A DNA stretch of 64,000 nucleotides from Arcticibacter tournemirensis. GTDB lineage: Bacteria; Bacteroidota; Bacteroidia; Sphingobacteriales; Sphingobacteriaceae. The position numbers and the translations under genes are program-made. Below are positions 24,374 to 32,604 of the stretch, one piece after another; positions within the stretch are counted from its first letter, which is position 1; each line of letters starts with the position of its first letter. Below the pieces are notes generated by a model, which saw only the letters and a program-made list of their open reading frames with translations, was not told where the DNA came from and did no database searches. Location of the stretch: NCBI RefSeq assembly GCF_006716645.1, contig NZ_VFPL01000001.1, positions 124,001-188,000 of the forward strand, read 5' to 3'.

Positions 24374-25108
24374 CTACTTCTTATTATCCAGTGCCTGTCT
24401 GCTTTTCTTAAAATCCTGGAACGACGTTTTAATATACACCACAAGATCGTAGTCGTTCCATCTCCTTATTTGCTCAAGGCCAGGCATATACTCTGCCCGA
24501 AATTCCGGCAATTCCTCGGGTGTTATAGGAACGGCATTTTTGATTACAAGGTCATTGAAACGACGACTTACTTCCTGGTACTCCAGTTCACGTTCAGCAT
24601 ATTCGCTAAATCTGCGGGCTCTTTTAGCATTCTTTCCGAAGAGCTCATTAATGGCAGTCAGCGGATGAAATACTGAAGCAAGAAGAGGCGGTTTTCCGTT
24701 ATAGTAAACTCCTTTACTTCGATAACCATCCTGAACCTCCTTAAGCTCGTTTTCCAACGATTTACCTTTTACGATCACTTCACTTAGTTCGGTTATCGGA
24801 ATAAGATAAATAAGTGCATCTTTGAAATCAGAAACCACAATTACCTGCGGTGTATATCCGGTAGCCAGGACTTCAATGGTGTCGCCTGGTGCTGCCAGTA
24901 TACTGAAAAAACCAAATTGGTTAGTAGAAACAGAAAAATTACTTCGCTTATTTTGTACCACCGCTCCGCTAATCCTCACTCCGCCACCTCTCTTTAATAC
25001 AGCCCCCTGCTGCGGCTTGATACTCTGTGCAGAAACACTATTAAGTGATAGCACAAGAAAAGCAAATGTTATTGCGACAGATATGCGTTTTAAATAAAAC
25101 ATAATCAT
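24374..25108 (-). CDS. Secreted carboxypeptidase-regulatory-like domain protein
   Basis: 244 residues. Signal peptide about 1-27 (ends SVSAQ). A CarboxypepD_reg-like beta-sandwich about 40-115 (VRISGAVVQNKRSNFSVSTN, GDTIEVLATGYTPQVIVV), then a helical, charged region (about 120-244) with ELEYQEVSRRFNDLVI and IRRWNDYDLVVYIKTSF. There is no barrel, so it is not a truncated receptor. Similar short proteins are common in Bacteroidota, with no known role. Divergent from the YicC operon. Confidence 0.75.
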   Translation of the reverse strand: MIMFYLKRISVAITFAFLVLSLNSVSAQSIKPQQGAVLKRGGGVRISGAVVQNKRSNFSVSTNQFGFFSILAAPGDTIEVLATGYTPQVIVVSDFKDALIYLIPITELSEVIVKGKSLENELKEVQDGYRSKGVYYNGKPPLLASVFHPLTAINELFGKNAKRARRFSEYAERELEYQEVSRRFNDLVIKNAVPITPEELPEFRAEYMPGLEQIRRWNDYDLVVYIKTSFQDFKKSRQALDNKK

Positions 25109-25244
25109 TGCTAAGCTAAAAGATATTTACTCATACCTGCGGTATTTAACCAATTTTAACATAAACCAAGCCAAAAGAGTTATTTTTCCAGTAAAAAAAC
25201 ATACTGCTTGTGAATATCCAAACAGTTCGAATCTGAATAAATAG

Positions 25245-25252
25245 TATCTTTG
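25245..25252 (+). promoter_or_regulatory. -7 box abutting the yicC start codon
   Basis: TATCTTTG, exact consensus, ending 3 bases before the ATG at 25256. Transcription would start at about the ATG, so the mRNA should be leaderless. Confidence 0.6.
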
Positions 25253-25255
25253 CCC

Positions 25256-26131
25256 ATGATTAAATCCATGACTGGTTACGGTATAGCCTCTAAAGATCAT
25301 GCGAATGCAAAATATACCGTAGAGATAAAATCACTTAATAGCAAATTTCTGGAACTTGCATTAAAGCTTCCTAAAGCTTTTTCCGATAAAGAACTGATTC
25401 TTAGGAATGATTGCAGTAAGCAGATAGAGCGTGGAAAAGTAAATATTGCTTTCACTATCGAGTATCCGGAAAATGAAAAAAAGACTGCTTCGATTGACAG
25501 CACACTTTTGAAGCTTTATTACCAGCAACTAAAAGCCTCAGCTGAAGAATTGAACGACAATGGCAACAATTTACTGCAACTAGCCCTCAACTTTCCGGAG
25601 GTTATCAAATACGACGAAGACATCGTATCTGAAGAGGAATGGCAGCAACTTTATAGTACTTTCTCTTTGGCACTGGCGAATTTCCAAACCTTTAGAGCTG
25701 ATGAAGGGAATGTTCTGCAAAGAGACCTTATCCTCCGGATAAATAATATTCTGGAGGCGCTTAAACAGGTTGAAGAGCAGGACCCAAAACGTCTGCCTGT
25801 TATACGGGAACGGCTCATGCAACTTCTGGATGAATATGTAGGCAAGGAAAACACCGATCAGAACCGCCTCGAGCAGGAGTTAATATTCTATATTGATAAA
25901 CTCGATATCACGGAAGAGAAGATCAGACTTAAAAGCCACTGTGACTATTTCCTACAAGCCCTCAAATCATCTGATGCAAACGGTAAAAAACTGGGATTCA
26001 TTTCTCAAGAGATCGGACGGGAGATAAATACCATGGGTTCTAAAGCAAATGACGCCCGCATCCAACAGATCGTAGTCGGAATGAAGGAGGAGCTTGAAAA
26101 AGTGAAAGAGCAGCTGCTAAACGTGCTTTAA
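25256..26131 (+). CDS. YicC family endoribonuclease
   Basis: 291 residues from the ATG (MIKSMTGYGIASKDH); a TTG two codons earlier would also fit but overlaps the promoter box. YicC_N signature MTGYG and EIKSLNSKFLELALKLP at the start, and the DUF1732 C-terminal signature KKLGFISQEIGREINTMGSKAND near 243-265. YicC-type proteins are recently characterised endoribonucleases acting on small RNA and mRNA. First gene of a yicC-gmk-nadD run on the same strand, with spacers of 39 and 36 bases. Confidence 0.93.
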   Translation: MIKSMTGYGIASKDHANAKYTVEIKSLNSKFLELALKLPKAFSDKELILRNDCSKQIERGKVNIAFTIEYPENEKKTASIDSTLLKLYYQQLKASAEELNDNGNNLLQLALNFPEVIKYDEDIVSEEEWQQLYSTFSLALANFQTFRADEGNVLQRDLILRINNILEALKQVEEQDPKRLPVIRERLMQLLDEYVGKENTDQNRLEQELIFYIDKLDITEEKIRLKSHCDYFLQALKSSDANGKKLGFISQEIGREINTMGSKANDARIQQIVVGMKEELEKVKEQLLNVL

Positions 26132-26170
26132 CAGTTTTAACACACATACTTTCAGATACACAATTTTTAT

Positions 26171-26740
26171 ATGACTCAAGGCAAGCTTATTATATTCTCA
26201 GCACCTTCCGGGGCTGGGAAAACTACAATTGTTCACTACCTGCTAAAAAAAATACCCGAACTTTCATTCTCTATATCTGCAACAACCCGTGAATCCAGAG
26301 GCATCGAAATGAATGAAAAGGACTATTATTTTATCAGTAAGGAAGAGTTCCTTCATAAGATTGCCAAGCACGAATTTGTAGAATTTGAAGAAGTATACTC
26401 GGGTACCTTTTACGGAACCCTTCGCTCCGAAATACAACGTATATGGAATGAAGGGAAACACGTTGTATTTGATATCGATGTTCAAGGGGGCATGCGTTTG
26501 AAAAAGAAATTCGGAGATCAGGCGCTCTCTATATTTGTCCAGCCGCCATCCCCGGAGGTTCTTGTCCAAAGGCTCGCAGGCCGGGGCACCGACAGCGCCG
26601 AAAAGCTAAAGGAGAGGATTGCCAAGGCAGATAAAGAACTGACATTTGCAAGTCACTTTGATGTGATACTTCCTAATTTTGATTTGCAGACCGCCTGTAG
26701 CCAGGCTGAAAAAATCGTAAGAGAGTTTATCGGAAAATAA
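26171..26740 (+). CDS. gmk: Guanylate kinase
   Basis: 189 residues, normal length. P-loop FSAPSGAGKTT (about 9-19), the GMP-binding segment SISATTRESRGIEMNEKDYYF and the substrate motif EFVEFEEVYSGTFYGT are present; FDIDVQGG is the Walker B-like strand. Phosphorylates GMP to GDP in the cytoplasm. The operon with yicC is widespread in bacteria. Confidence 0.97.
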   Translation: MTQGKLIIFSAPSGAGKTTIVHYLLKKIPELSFSISATTRESRGIEMNEKDYYFISKEEFLHKIAKHEFVEFEEVYSGTFYGTLRSEIQRIWNEGKHVVFDIDVQGGMRLKKKFGDQALSIFVQPPSPEVLVQRLAGRGTDSAEKLKERIAKADKELTFASHFDVILPNFDLQTACSQAEKIVREFIGK

Positions 26741-26776
26741 AGACAGCTTCAAACTGAGCAAAAGACAGTGTAATCT

Positions 26777-27349
26777 ATGAAAATAGGACTTTTCTTCGGC
26801 TCCTTTAATCCCGTTCATACGGGACATCTGATCATAGCCAATTATATGGCTCATTATACCGATATGGATAAAGTGTGGCTTGTTGTATCGCCACACAATC
26901 CCTTAAAGGATAAAAAAGCGCTTATTAATATGTACGACAGGCTGGAAATGGCCAAACTCGCTACAGAACATGCCTCTGGCATTTTTGTGAGTGATGCCGA
27001 ATTTAAGCTTCCTAAACCTTCTTATACGATTGACACCCTCACTCATCTGCACGAACGGTACCCCGGGCACCAGTTTTCCCTAATTATGGGAGCTGATAAC
27101 CTCGTATCACTAAAGAAGTGGAAAAACTATGAGCTCATCCTGCGCGACTATCACGTTTATGTATACCCAAGGCCTGGATTTGAAGATTGCGATCTGAACG
27201 GCCATCCTTCAGTGACGATAACCGAAACTCCCGTTATGGAAATCTCATCTACGTTTATCAGGAAAGCCCTTAAAGAAGGAAAAAATGTGCAATACTTCGT
27301 TCCCGATACCGTACTGGACTTTATAGAGGCGAAAAACCTATACAGATAA
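26777..27349 (+). CDS. nadD: Nicotinate-nucleotide adenylyltransferase
   Basis: 190 residues. Nucleotidyl transferase motif GLFFGSFNPVHTGHLIIAN (H-x-G-H) near the N-terminus, IMGADNLVSLKKWKNY in the middle, and the C-terminal ISSTFIRKAL motif. Makes deamido-NAD from nicotinate mononucleotide and ATP. Third gene of the yicC-gmk-nadD run; convergent with the monooxygenase. Confidence 0.97.
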   Translation: MKIGLFFGSFNPVHTGHLIIANYMAHYTDMDKVWLVVSPHNPLKDKKALINMYDRLEMAKLATEHASGIFVSDAEFKLPKPSYTIDTLTHLHERYPGHQFSLIMGADNLVSLKKWKNYELILRDYHVYVYPRPGFEDCDLNGHPSVTITETPVMEISSTFIRKALKEGKNVQYFVPDTVLDFIEAKNLYR

Positions 27350-27357
27350 AACCTGTG

Positions 27358-28953
27358 TTATTTCCTCCATCCAACAGTCTCTTTCAGATAGATATCCAGG
27401 AGTTCTATATCAACAATATCATTCATATAACCGATATGCATGTCGGGTCGTATGATTAACGCCTTGTTTCTATCCTCTTTTATTTCAAGGAAATCAAATA
27501 TATGCTGATTAGGCTTCGAAGGCGGGAGATAGTAAAAATTCAAATCCAACGGATAAGCAGACTTAATCCATTTTGCGAGCAGATGAACGTCCCGCTGGCT
27601 GAGAAACCCAATAACCAGGAGAGTGAAGCCAGGTTTTGAACACCATGAATGAAGATCACTATCTTCCTTCAGCTTTTCATCAAAAAGGCGCAGAAAAGGG
27701 AGGCGATCACCCGCTTTCACCCGGCCCGACTGGCTGTGATGGACAGACAGGGGACTACTCCTGTATTGAATTCCCGTCTGCGAAATCCGTGCAAACAGCT
27801 TAACCGGAATATTTCTGTCTCTCCAGAACATCTGAAGGATCTTCGGCAGAAGCCAGTTTCTGATCCTGCTAATAAGCCAGTTCTGTGTGGCTGCGATTGT
27901 AAACAGGCGGTCAGTAGTCTTTAACAGCGCTCTTGCAACAGGCATCCGCTCGGCGGCGTATGTATCCAGTATCCCTTCGTTATATTCCTTCTTCAGCACT
28001 CCACTTAGCTTCCAGGCAAGATTATAGGCATCCTGCAACCCTGTATTCATCCCTTGCCCTCCGGCTGGTGAATGAATATGAGCGGCATCGCCAATTAAAA
28101 AGCAGCGCCGGTTACGAAAGCGTTCAGCCATCCTGTGATGAAGCTGATAGGTCGAAAACCAATAACATGACTCTTCCTCAAGGGGGATTCCAGAAGCGTA
28201 GGTTATATAAGGCTTGATATCCTCGAAAGTAACACTCTCCCGGCGCCTTAAGGTTCGTGGCAGGATCCCAATAAACCGGTAATTATTACGCTGCATAGGA
28301 AAAATACCGGTAAAGCCTTTATCTTCAAGAAATACACGCACGTCACCACCATCCGGCTGGCCTTTAAGATTTATATCTGCGAGATAAAACTTGTTCAGAT
28401 ACGTGCCGCCGGTAAAGGCAATACCCTGGCTTTTCCTTACACTGCTGGATGCTCCATCAGCCCCGATAAGCCAGTCGCATGTCAGCGTTTCATCAACATC
28501 CCCCCGTCTCAGTCGCACAGCGACACGGCGCTCCGTGGAAGAAACACCTTTAAGCTCTGTATCCCAGTATACGGGGCAGGTGTTGGAGGTAAGATAATCA
28601 AGAAGTAATTTCTCAGTCTTATTCTGTTCCAGGATGAGCACATAAGGGAAAGGACTAATCCCTTCGCCGACAGAAGTGAGATCAAGATGAGCCACCTCTT
28701 CTGTATCTTCATGAATAGCAAGCCCCTTAACAGCGTTTCCTTCCTCCAATACAGCGGCATCTACACCCAGCTGCCTCATAATCTCAAGTGACCGGGCCTG
28801 AACCGCTAAGGCCCGTGAGTTACTTGTCAACCCTGTCTTACTGTCTATGATCACCGGATAGACACCAAAGCGCAGTAACTGGGCGGCCATCATCAAACCT
28901 GACGGTCCGGCGCCCACTATTAGAACAGAACAATGTGAGGGTAGAGAATTCAT
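27358..28953 (-). CDS. FAD-dependent aromatic hydroxylase-type monooxygenase
   Basis: 531 residues of the PheA/TfdB/UbiH class. FAD-binding VGAGPSGLMMAAQLLRFG (about 13-30), DWLIGADGASSSVRK (about 150), and GDAAHIHSPAGGQGMNTGLQ (about 288-307). A thioredoxin-like C-terminal domain (about 430-531) is typical of phenol hydroxylases. Substrate unknown; candidates are phenolic or polyketide compounds. Its start overlaps the end of the upstream RsmI-like methylase by 4 bases, suggesting translational coupling. Confidence 0.85.
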   Translation of the reverse strand: MNSLPSHCSVLIVGAGPSGLMMAAQLLRFGVYPVIIDSKTGLTSNSRALAVQARSLEIMRQLGVDAAVLEEGNAVKGLAIHEDTEEVAHLDLTSVGEGISPFPYVLILEQNKTEKLLLDYLTSNTCPVYWDTELKGVSSTERRVAVRLRRGDVDETLTCDWLIGADGASSSVRKSQGIAFTGGTYLNKFYLADINLKGQPDGGDVRVFLEDKGFTGIFPMQRNNYRFIGILPRTLRRRESVTFEDIKPYITYASGIPLEEESCYWFSTYQLHHRMAERFRNRRCFLIGDAAHIHSPAGGQGMNTGLQDAYNLAWKLSGVLKKEYNEGILDTYAAERMPVARALLKTTDRLFTIAATQNWLISRIRNWLLPKILQMFWRDRNIPVKLFARISQTGIQYRSSPLSVHHSQSGRVKAGDRLPFLRLFDEKLKEDSDLHSWCSKPGFTLLVIGFLSQRDVHLLAKWIKSAYPLDLNFYYLPPSKPNQHIFDFLEIKEDRNKALIIRPDMHIGYMNDIVDIELLDIYLKETVGWRK

Positions 28954-29657
28954 TTATAAAGCAGGAAGATGGTCGGCTTCTTATGAAAATCATACGACCG
29001 TTTCCGCCATTGTTCAACAGGTAAGGAGATAATTTGTTCGTCATCTGAGGTAAGGTTGCAGGCAACACATACCCGAGTTTGGCTTTGACAGCTTCTCAGG
29101 ATCTCTTCCAAAAGCTGATTATTCCTGAAAGGCGTTTCTATGAATATCTGTGTTTGCTTGTGCCTCTCCGATATGTTCTCAAGCTCTTTTATCCTCTTAG
29201 ACCGCTGTACCTTATCAATCGGCAGGTAACCATGAAATGTAAAACTTTGGCCGTTAAAGCCGGAGGCCATCAGGGCAAGCAGTATCGAACTCGGCCCAAC
29301 CATGGGTACCACTTTGATGTTCCTTCTGTGTGCTTCGGCAACAATCTCTGAACCCGGATCGGCAATCGCAGGACAACCCGCCTCACTCATCAGTCCCACA
29401 TCCGTTCCGGTCTCCAGCGCCTTAAAGTAATGTGCAATATCCGTTTTCTCCGAATGTTTCCCATACACATGGATCACCAACTCACTCTGAGGCGTCTTGA
29501 GTCCCATATTTCTGAGCCAGTAACGGGCGGTCTTTTCGTTCTCAACAATATAGGTATTTATGTTGTTTATTAGCTGGCCTTGCCAGGCTGTGAGCGTCCG
29601 TTCAGCTGAATTCTCAGCTAAGGGCACCGGAAGAAGAAAGATTGTTCCTTTAGGCAT
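28950..29657 (-). CDS. RsmI-like SAM-dependent methyltransferase
   Basis: 235 residues, tetrapyrrole (corrin/porphyrin) methylase fold of the RsmI/YraL group, which 2'-O-methylates 16S rRNA C1402. Visible: GTIFLLPVPL, the long helical region, GLMSEAGCPAIADPGSE and VVPMVGPSSILLALMASG, then FIETPFRNNQLL. Shorter than full RsmI (about 275-285 residues), matching a Bacteroidota paralogue rather than the classical rsmI. It could methylate rRNA or, given the coupling with an FAD monooxygenase, a small molecule; this is inference. Confidence 0.8.
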   Translation of the reverse strand: MPKGTIFLLPVPLAENSAERTLTAWQGQLINNINTYIVENEKTARYWLRNMGLKTPQSELVIHVYGKHSEKTDIAHYFKALETGTDVGLMSEAGCPAIADPGSEIVAEAHRRNIKVVPMVGPSSILLALMASGFNGQSFTFHGYLPIDKVQRSKRIKELENISERHKQTQIFIETPFRNNQLLEEILRSCQSQTRVCVACNLTSDDEQIISLPVEQWRKRSYDFHKKPTIFLLYK

Positions 29658-29711
29658 TGTTGCAAATTTGATCTTTTTTCTGTATTTATTGTATATGTAA
29701 AAGGAGGATTT

Positions 29712-30431
29712 ATGACGACATTAAGTGTAAACTGGTTTATCGAAGGATCTCTCGACTTTGAATATAAGAAATATCAGCTTCTCGCCTATTTACAACACAT
29801 CAATAAACGTTTTAATAAAACCAAACTATATCCAGACCTCAACGACCTTATTTTCCATTACAACAATCTGCTTAAATTTAAAGAAAGTAAAACAGTGCTT
29901 CAGAAGTCATTTCCCGAGCGTTTAACAAATGCCGATATAGAAGCCGTAAAACTCACCTACGAGAAGATGGTTCAGGATGACTCACTGATGCAGGAAATAG
30001 AACACATTATTAATTACTCGTTAAAAAAGATTGATCCTGCGATAAAGGCCGGTAAGGAAATATACGATTTTGTTGAAAGTCAGCTGCATATAGAAACCAT
30101 AGGGGTTATACCTCTGTATCCTTACCATGGCTATCTTCTGCTACGTAACGGAGACACGAAAGAGACAAACGTTTATGAGTTTAAGGTTACAATTTTCCAG
30201 AGCCGCGATGAGAAATATCGCGGCATTAATACTCAATACGTTACAAGCTATGAAAGAAACTTCGTCTATGGAACCCCAGAGGCGATCAGGAAAGACCTGA
30301 TCCATACCCGTAGGGAGTTCCCCAACCCGGCAGTATACCATATAGAAACGGATATCACATTCCCGCTGGAACAAACACTACTGCCTTTGGCTAAAAAGAA
30401 TCTCGTAAGACATATTTCAACGACAACCTGA
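29712..30431 (+). CDS. Conserved unknown protein
   Basis: 239 residues, not recognised. Strong ribosome site AAGGAGGA 4 bases before the ATG. No signal peptide or membrane segment. The first half is helical and charged (FEYKKYQLLAYLQHINKRF, LIFHYNNLLKFKESK), followed by IDPAIKAGKEIYDFVESQL and a beta-rich second half (IGVIPLYPYHGYLLLRNGD, FKVTIFQSRDEKYRGI). Start is 54 bases from the divergent methylase, so the two share a short promoter region. Codon use looks like its neighbours. Confidence 0.75.
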   Translation: MTTLSVNWFIEGSLDFEYKKYQLLAYLQHINKRFNKTKLYPDLNDLIFHYNNLLKFKESKTVLQKSFPERLTNADIEAVKLTYEKMVQDDSLMQEIEHIINYSLKKIDPAIKAGKEIYDFVESQLHIETIGVIPLYPYHGYLLLRNGDTKETNVYEFKVTIFQSRDEKYRGINTQYVTSYERNFVYGTPEAIRKDLIHTRREFPNPAVYHIETDITFPLEQTLLPLAKKNLVRHISTTT

Positions 30432-30573
30432 AAGAATAAGCTTATGTTTCTACCTCTTTCGGCTGATATAAACTCCCGGTTTTCTAACGCATACCAAAAT
30501 CGCGCAACAATTTTAGTTGTATTATACAATAAAACTCTTTTAATTGCAGGCACTGCTGCTTAAATTAGTGGTT

Positions 30574-31167
30574 ATGCCGGGGAAAGAAACACAGTTGTGG
30601 ACTGATACAAAACTTCTTGAGCTTGTTAAGGAAAATAACCTGACAGCTTTTGAAATGATATACAATAAATACTGGTCCAGGCTCTATCTCTCGGCCTATA
30701 ACATTTTGCGTGATCAACAAGCCGCAGAAGACATTGTTCAGGAGATTATGACAGACCTGTGGGCAAGGCGTACCACTAAACAAATAGAATCTCTCAATTC
30801 ATATCTGTACGCGTCAATTCGGTATAAAGTGTTTAAGGCAATAAAATCAGGAAAGATCAGGGATGGCCTTTACGAAGAGATTGAACGGATGTCGGTTGCA
30901 AATCAAACAGAGGATTTGCTTGCAGAGAAAGACATAAACAAGCTGCTTGAACTTGCCCTCTCGCAATTACCACCCAAATGCAGGGAGATATTCTTATTAA
31001 GCAGAAAAGAACACTTATCTACAAAAGAGATTGCAGAGCGCCTCGGCATTTCGCCTAAAACAGTGGAGAGCCAGATCACCATAGCAATACGCCGACTCCG
31101 TCCCGTTTTAGGTGAAGTGATATTTCTGGCAATGTTTGTATTCTCCTCTCACTTTTTGAAAAACTAA
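30574..31167 (+). CDS. ECF sigma-70 factor
   Basis: 197 residues from the ATG; a TTG 30 bases earlier is less likely. Region 2: IYNKYWSRLYLSAYNILRD and AAEDIVQEIMTDLW; region 4: LPPKCREIFLLSRKEHLS and EIAERLGISPKTVESQI. The C-terminus ends in a hydrophobic stretch (VIFLAMFVFSSHFLKN) often seen in this Bacteroidota ECF group. Immediately followed by a FecR anti-sigma factor and an STN-bearing SusC, so it is expected to activate this locus when the receptor is occupied. Confidence 0.92.
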   Translation: MPGKETQLWTDTKLLELVKENNLTAFEMIYNKYWSRLYLSAYNILRDQQAAEDIVQEIMTDLWARRTTKQIESLNSYLYASIRYKVFKAIKSGKIRDGLYEEIERMSVANQTEDLLAEKDINKLLELALSQLPPKCREIFLLSRKEHLSTKEIAERLGISPKTVESQITIAIRRLRPVLGEVIFLAMFVFSSHFLKN

Positions 31168-31272
31168 AAGGATTCAGATCGGACATCTCCCTGCCATAAT
31201 ACCTTTTTTTAAAAAAAATCATTCGCCTTTCGGGGTACTTATCCTTTTTTGACACATACAGTAAACATTCTT

Positions 31273-32439
31273 GTGAAAAGAGAAGACTTTCAGGAGTTAA
31301 TAGAGAAATATCTTGATGGATCCATCGATGAAAAGGGGAAACAAATCCTCTTTTTATATTACGATGAGTTGCAGAAGAATAAAGAAACATGGGACGAAGA
31401 AGTATTGGGCAGTCGCGAAACGGTACGATTAAGATTGTTAAACAAGATACTCACGGATATAAAAAGTCACAAAAAGAATACCTGGTCAAAGAAAAGGAAA
31501 TGGCTTTCTGTTGCCGCCATGTTTCTTATGGTCATGGCGGGAACTACTTTTCTTTCCCGTTACTATTACAATAACCACAGATCTGCAAATTCCAAAAAAA
31601 ACGATATTCTACCCGTCGGCAACCAGGCTGTACTAATCTTGTCAAATGGCTCTAAAATTATACTTAAGGATAGAGAATCAGGAACGCTGGCCAGGCGAGG
31701 CAATACGATTATCAGCCAGTCCCGGCCAGGACAACTGATTTACGCCATAACAAGCAATATTGATAATAAAAAGGAGCCTGAATACAATACGCTTACCACT
31801 CCAAGGGGAGAAGGATATCAATTGGTATTGTCTGATGGCACCAGGGTATGGCTTAATGCCGAATCTTCTATTACTTTTCCTTCTTTTTTTACAGGCAAGG
31901 ATAGGATAGTAAGTACAACCGGCGAAGCTTACTTCGAAGTAAACACAATTGCAAAAAGATCTGGATTAGAAAAAATACCCTTTATAGTTAAAACGCGCGG
32001 ACAGGAGGTAAAGGTACTTGGAACTCACTTTAACATTAATGCATACCCCGAAGAAGGGTCTAACAAAACCACGCTTCTTGAAGGCAGCGTTCAGGTACTG
32101 GGAAACGGTGCCTCTGAATCAAGAGTGCTCAGACCTGGCCAGCAAGCTTCACTAAAACCAGGGAGCGGATATATTTCAGTCGAAAATGTTTCACTGGACA
32201 AAGTAGTTGCGTGGAAAGACGGACTATTTATTCTTGACGAAACAAACATTACCGACATTATGAAGCAGCTCGAAAGGCTATATGATGTAAAAGTAGAATA
32301 CGAAGGTAAAGTACCTTCCGTTCGTTATACCGGAAGCATTCCCAGGAAGAGTGCATTGAGTAAGGTACTTCGTATGCTGGAAAGAACCGGCTCTGCCCGG
32401 TTTAAAATGGAAAATAACGTAATTATTGTTTTAAAATAA
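31273..32439 (+). CDS. FecR-family anti-sigma factor
   Basis: About 388 residues from GTG at 31273 (VKREDFQELIEKYLDG), the form usual for the family; a TTG at 31249 adds eight residues. N-terminal cytoplasmic region, one membrane helix (about 76-97, WLSVAAMFLMVMAGTTFLS), a periplasmic FecR domain with YNTLTTPRGEGYQLVLSDGT and KVLGTHFNINAYPEEG, and a C-terminal DUF4974 (LERLYDVKVEYEGK). It holds the ECF sigma inactive and passes the signal from the STN domain of the SusC receptor encoded next. Confidence 0.92.
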   Translation: MKREDFQELIEKYLDGSIDEKGKQILFLYYDELQKNKETWDEEVLGSRETVRLRLLNKILTDIKSHKKNTWSKKRKWLSVAAMFLMVMAGTTFLSRYYYNNHRSANSKKNDILPVGNQAVLILSNGSKIILKDRESGTLARRGNTIISQSRPGQLIYAITSNIDNKKEPEYNTLTTPRGEGYQLVLSDGTRVWLNAESSITFPSFFTGKDRIVSTTGEAYFEVNTIAKRSGLEKIPFIVKTRGQEVKVLGTHFNINAYPEEGSNKTTLLEGSVQVLGNGASESRVLRPGQQASLKPGSGYISVENVSLDKVVAWKDGLFILDETNITDIMKQLERLYDVKVEYEGKVPSVRYTGSIPRKSALSKVLRMLERTGSARFKMENNVIIVLK

Positions 32440-32449
32440 TCATAAATAA

Positions 32450-32548
32450 GGAGGACGAAAATGAAAAAAAATTGACCTGTCTGAATTGCATTACCCGGTA
32501 AAAAAAGCCGGAAACGGTGAGAGGTTTCCGGCAATTAGAAAGGGTTAG
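32450..32548 (+). other. Cryptic 25-28 residue reading frame in the SusC leader
   Basis: A strong ribosome site AAGGAGGA precedes ATG at 32461, but that frame stops after four codons (MKKN) because of an A8 run. With one A fewer (or two more) translation would read through as IDLSELHYPVKKAG then NGERFPAIRKG and stop at 32548. The coherent, basic sequence and the ribosome site suggest a real small peptide interrupted by homopolymer length, whether by mutation, sequencing error or transcript slippage. No homologue is recalled. Confidence 0.4.
32507..32532. terminator. Hairpin in the SusC leader
   Basis: GCCGGAAAC (32507-32515) and GTTTCCGGC (32524-32532), perfect 9-bp stem with an 8-base loop. 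On the + strand no T run follows, but on the - strand the arm is followed by a T run. It lies within the cryptic reading frame, 73 bases before the SusC start; a possible attenuator or mRNA-stability element. Confidence 0.6.
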
Positions 32549-32604
32549 CTCTAAAATAGAAATTAAGAACTCCAATTAACTTTTAACCCAATCCCTGCAA
32601 AGGT

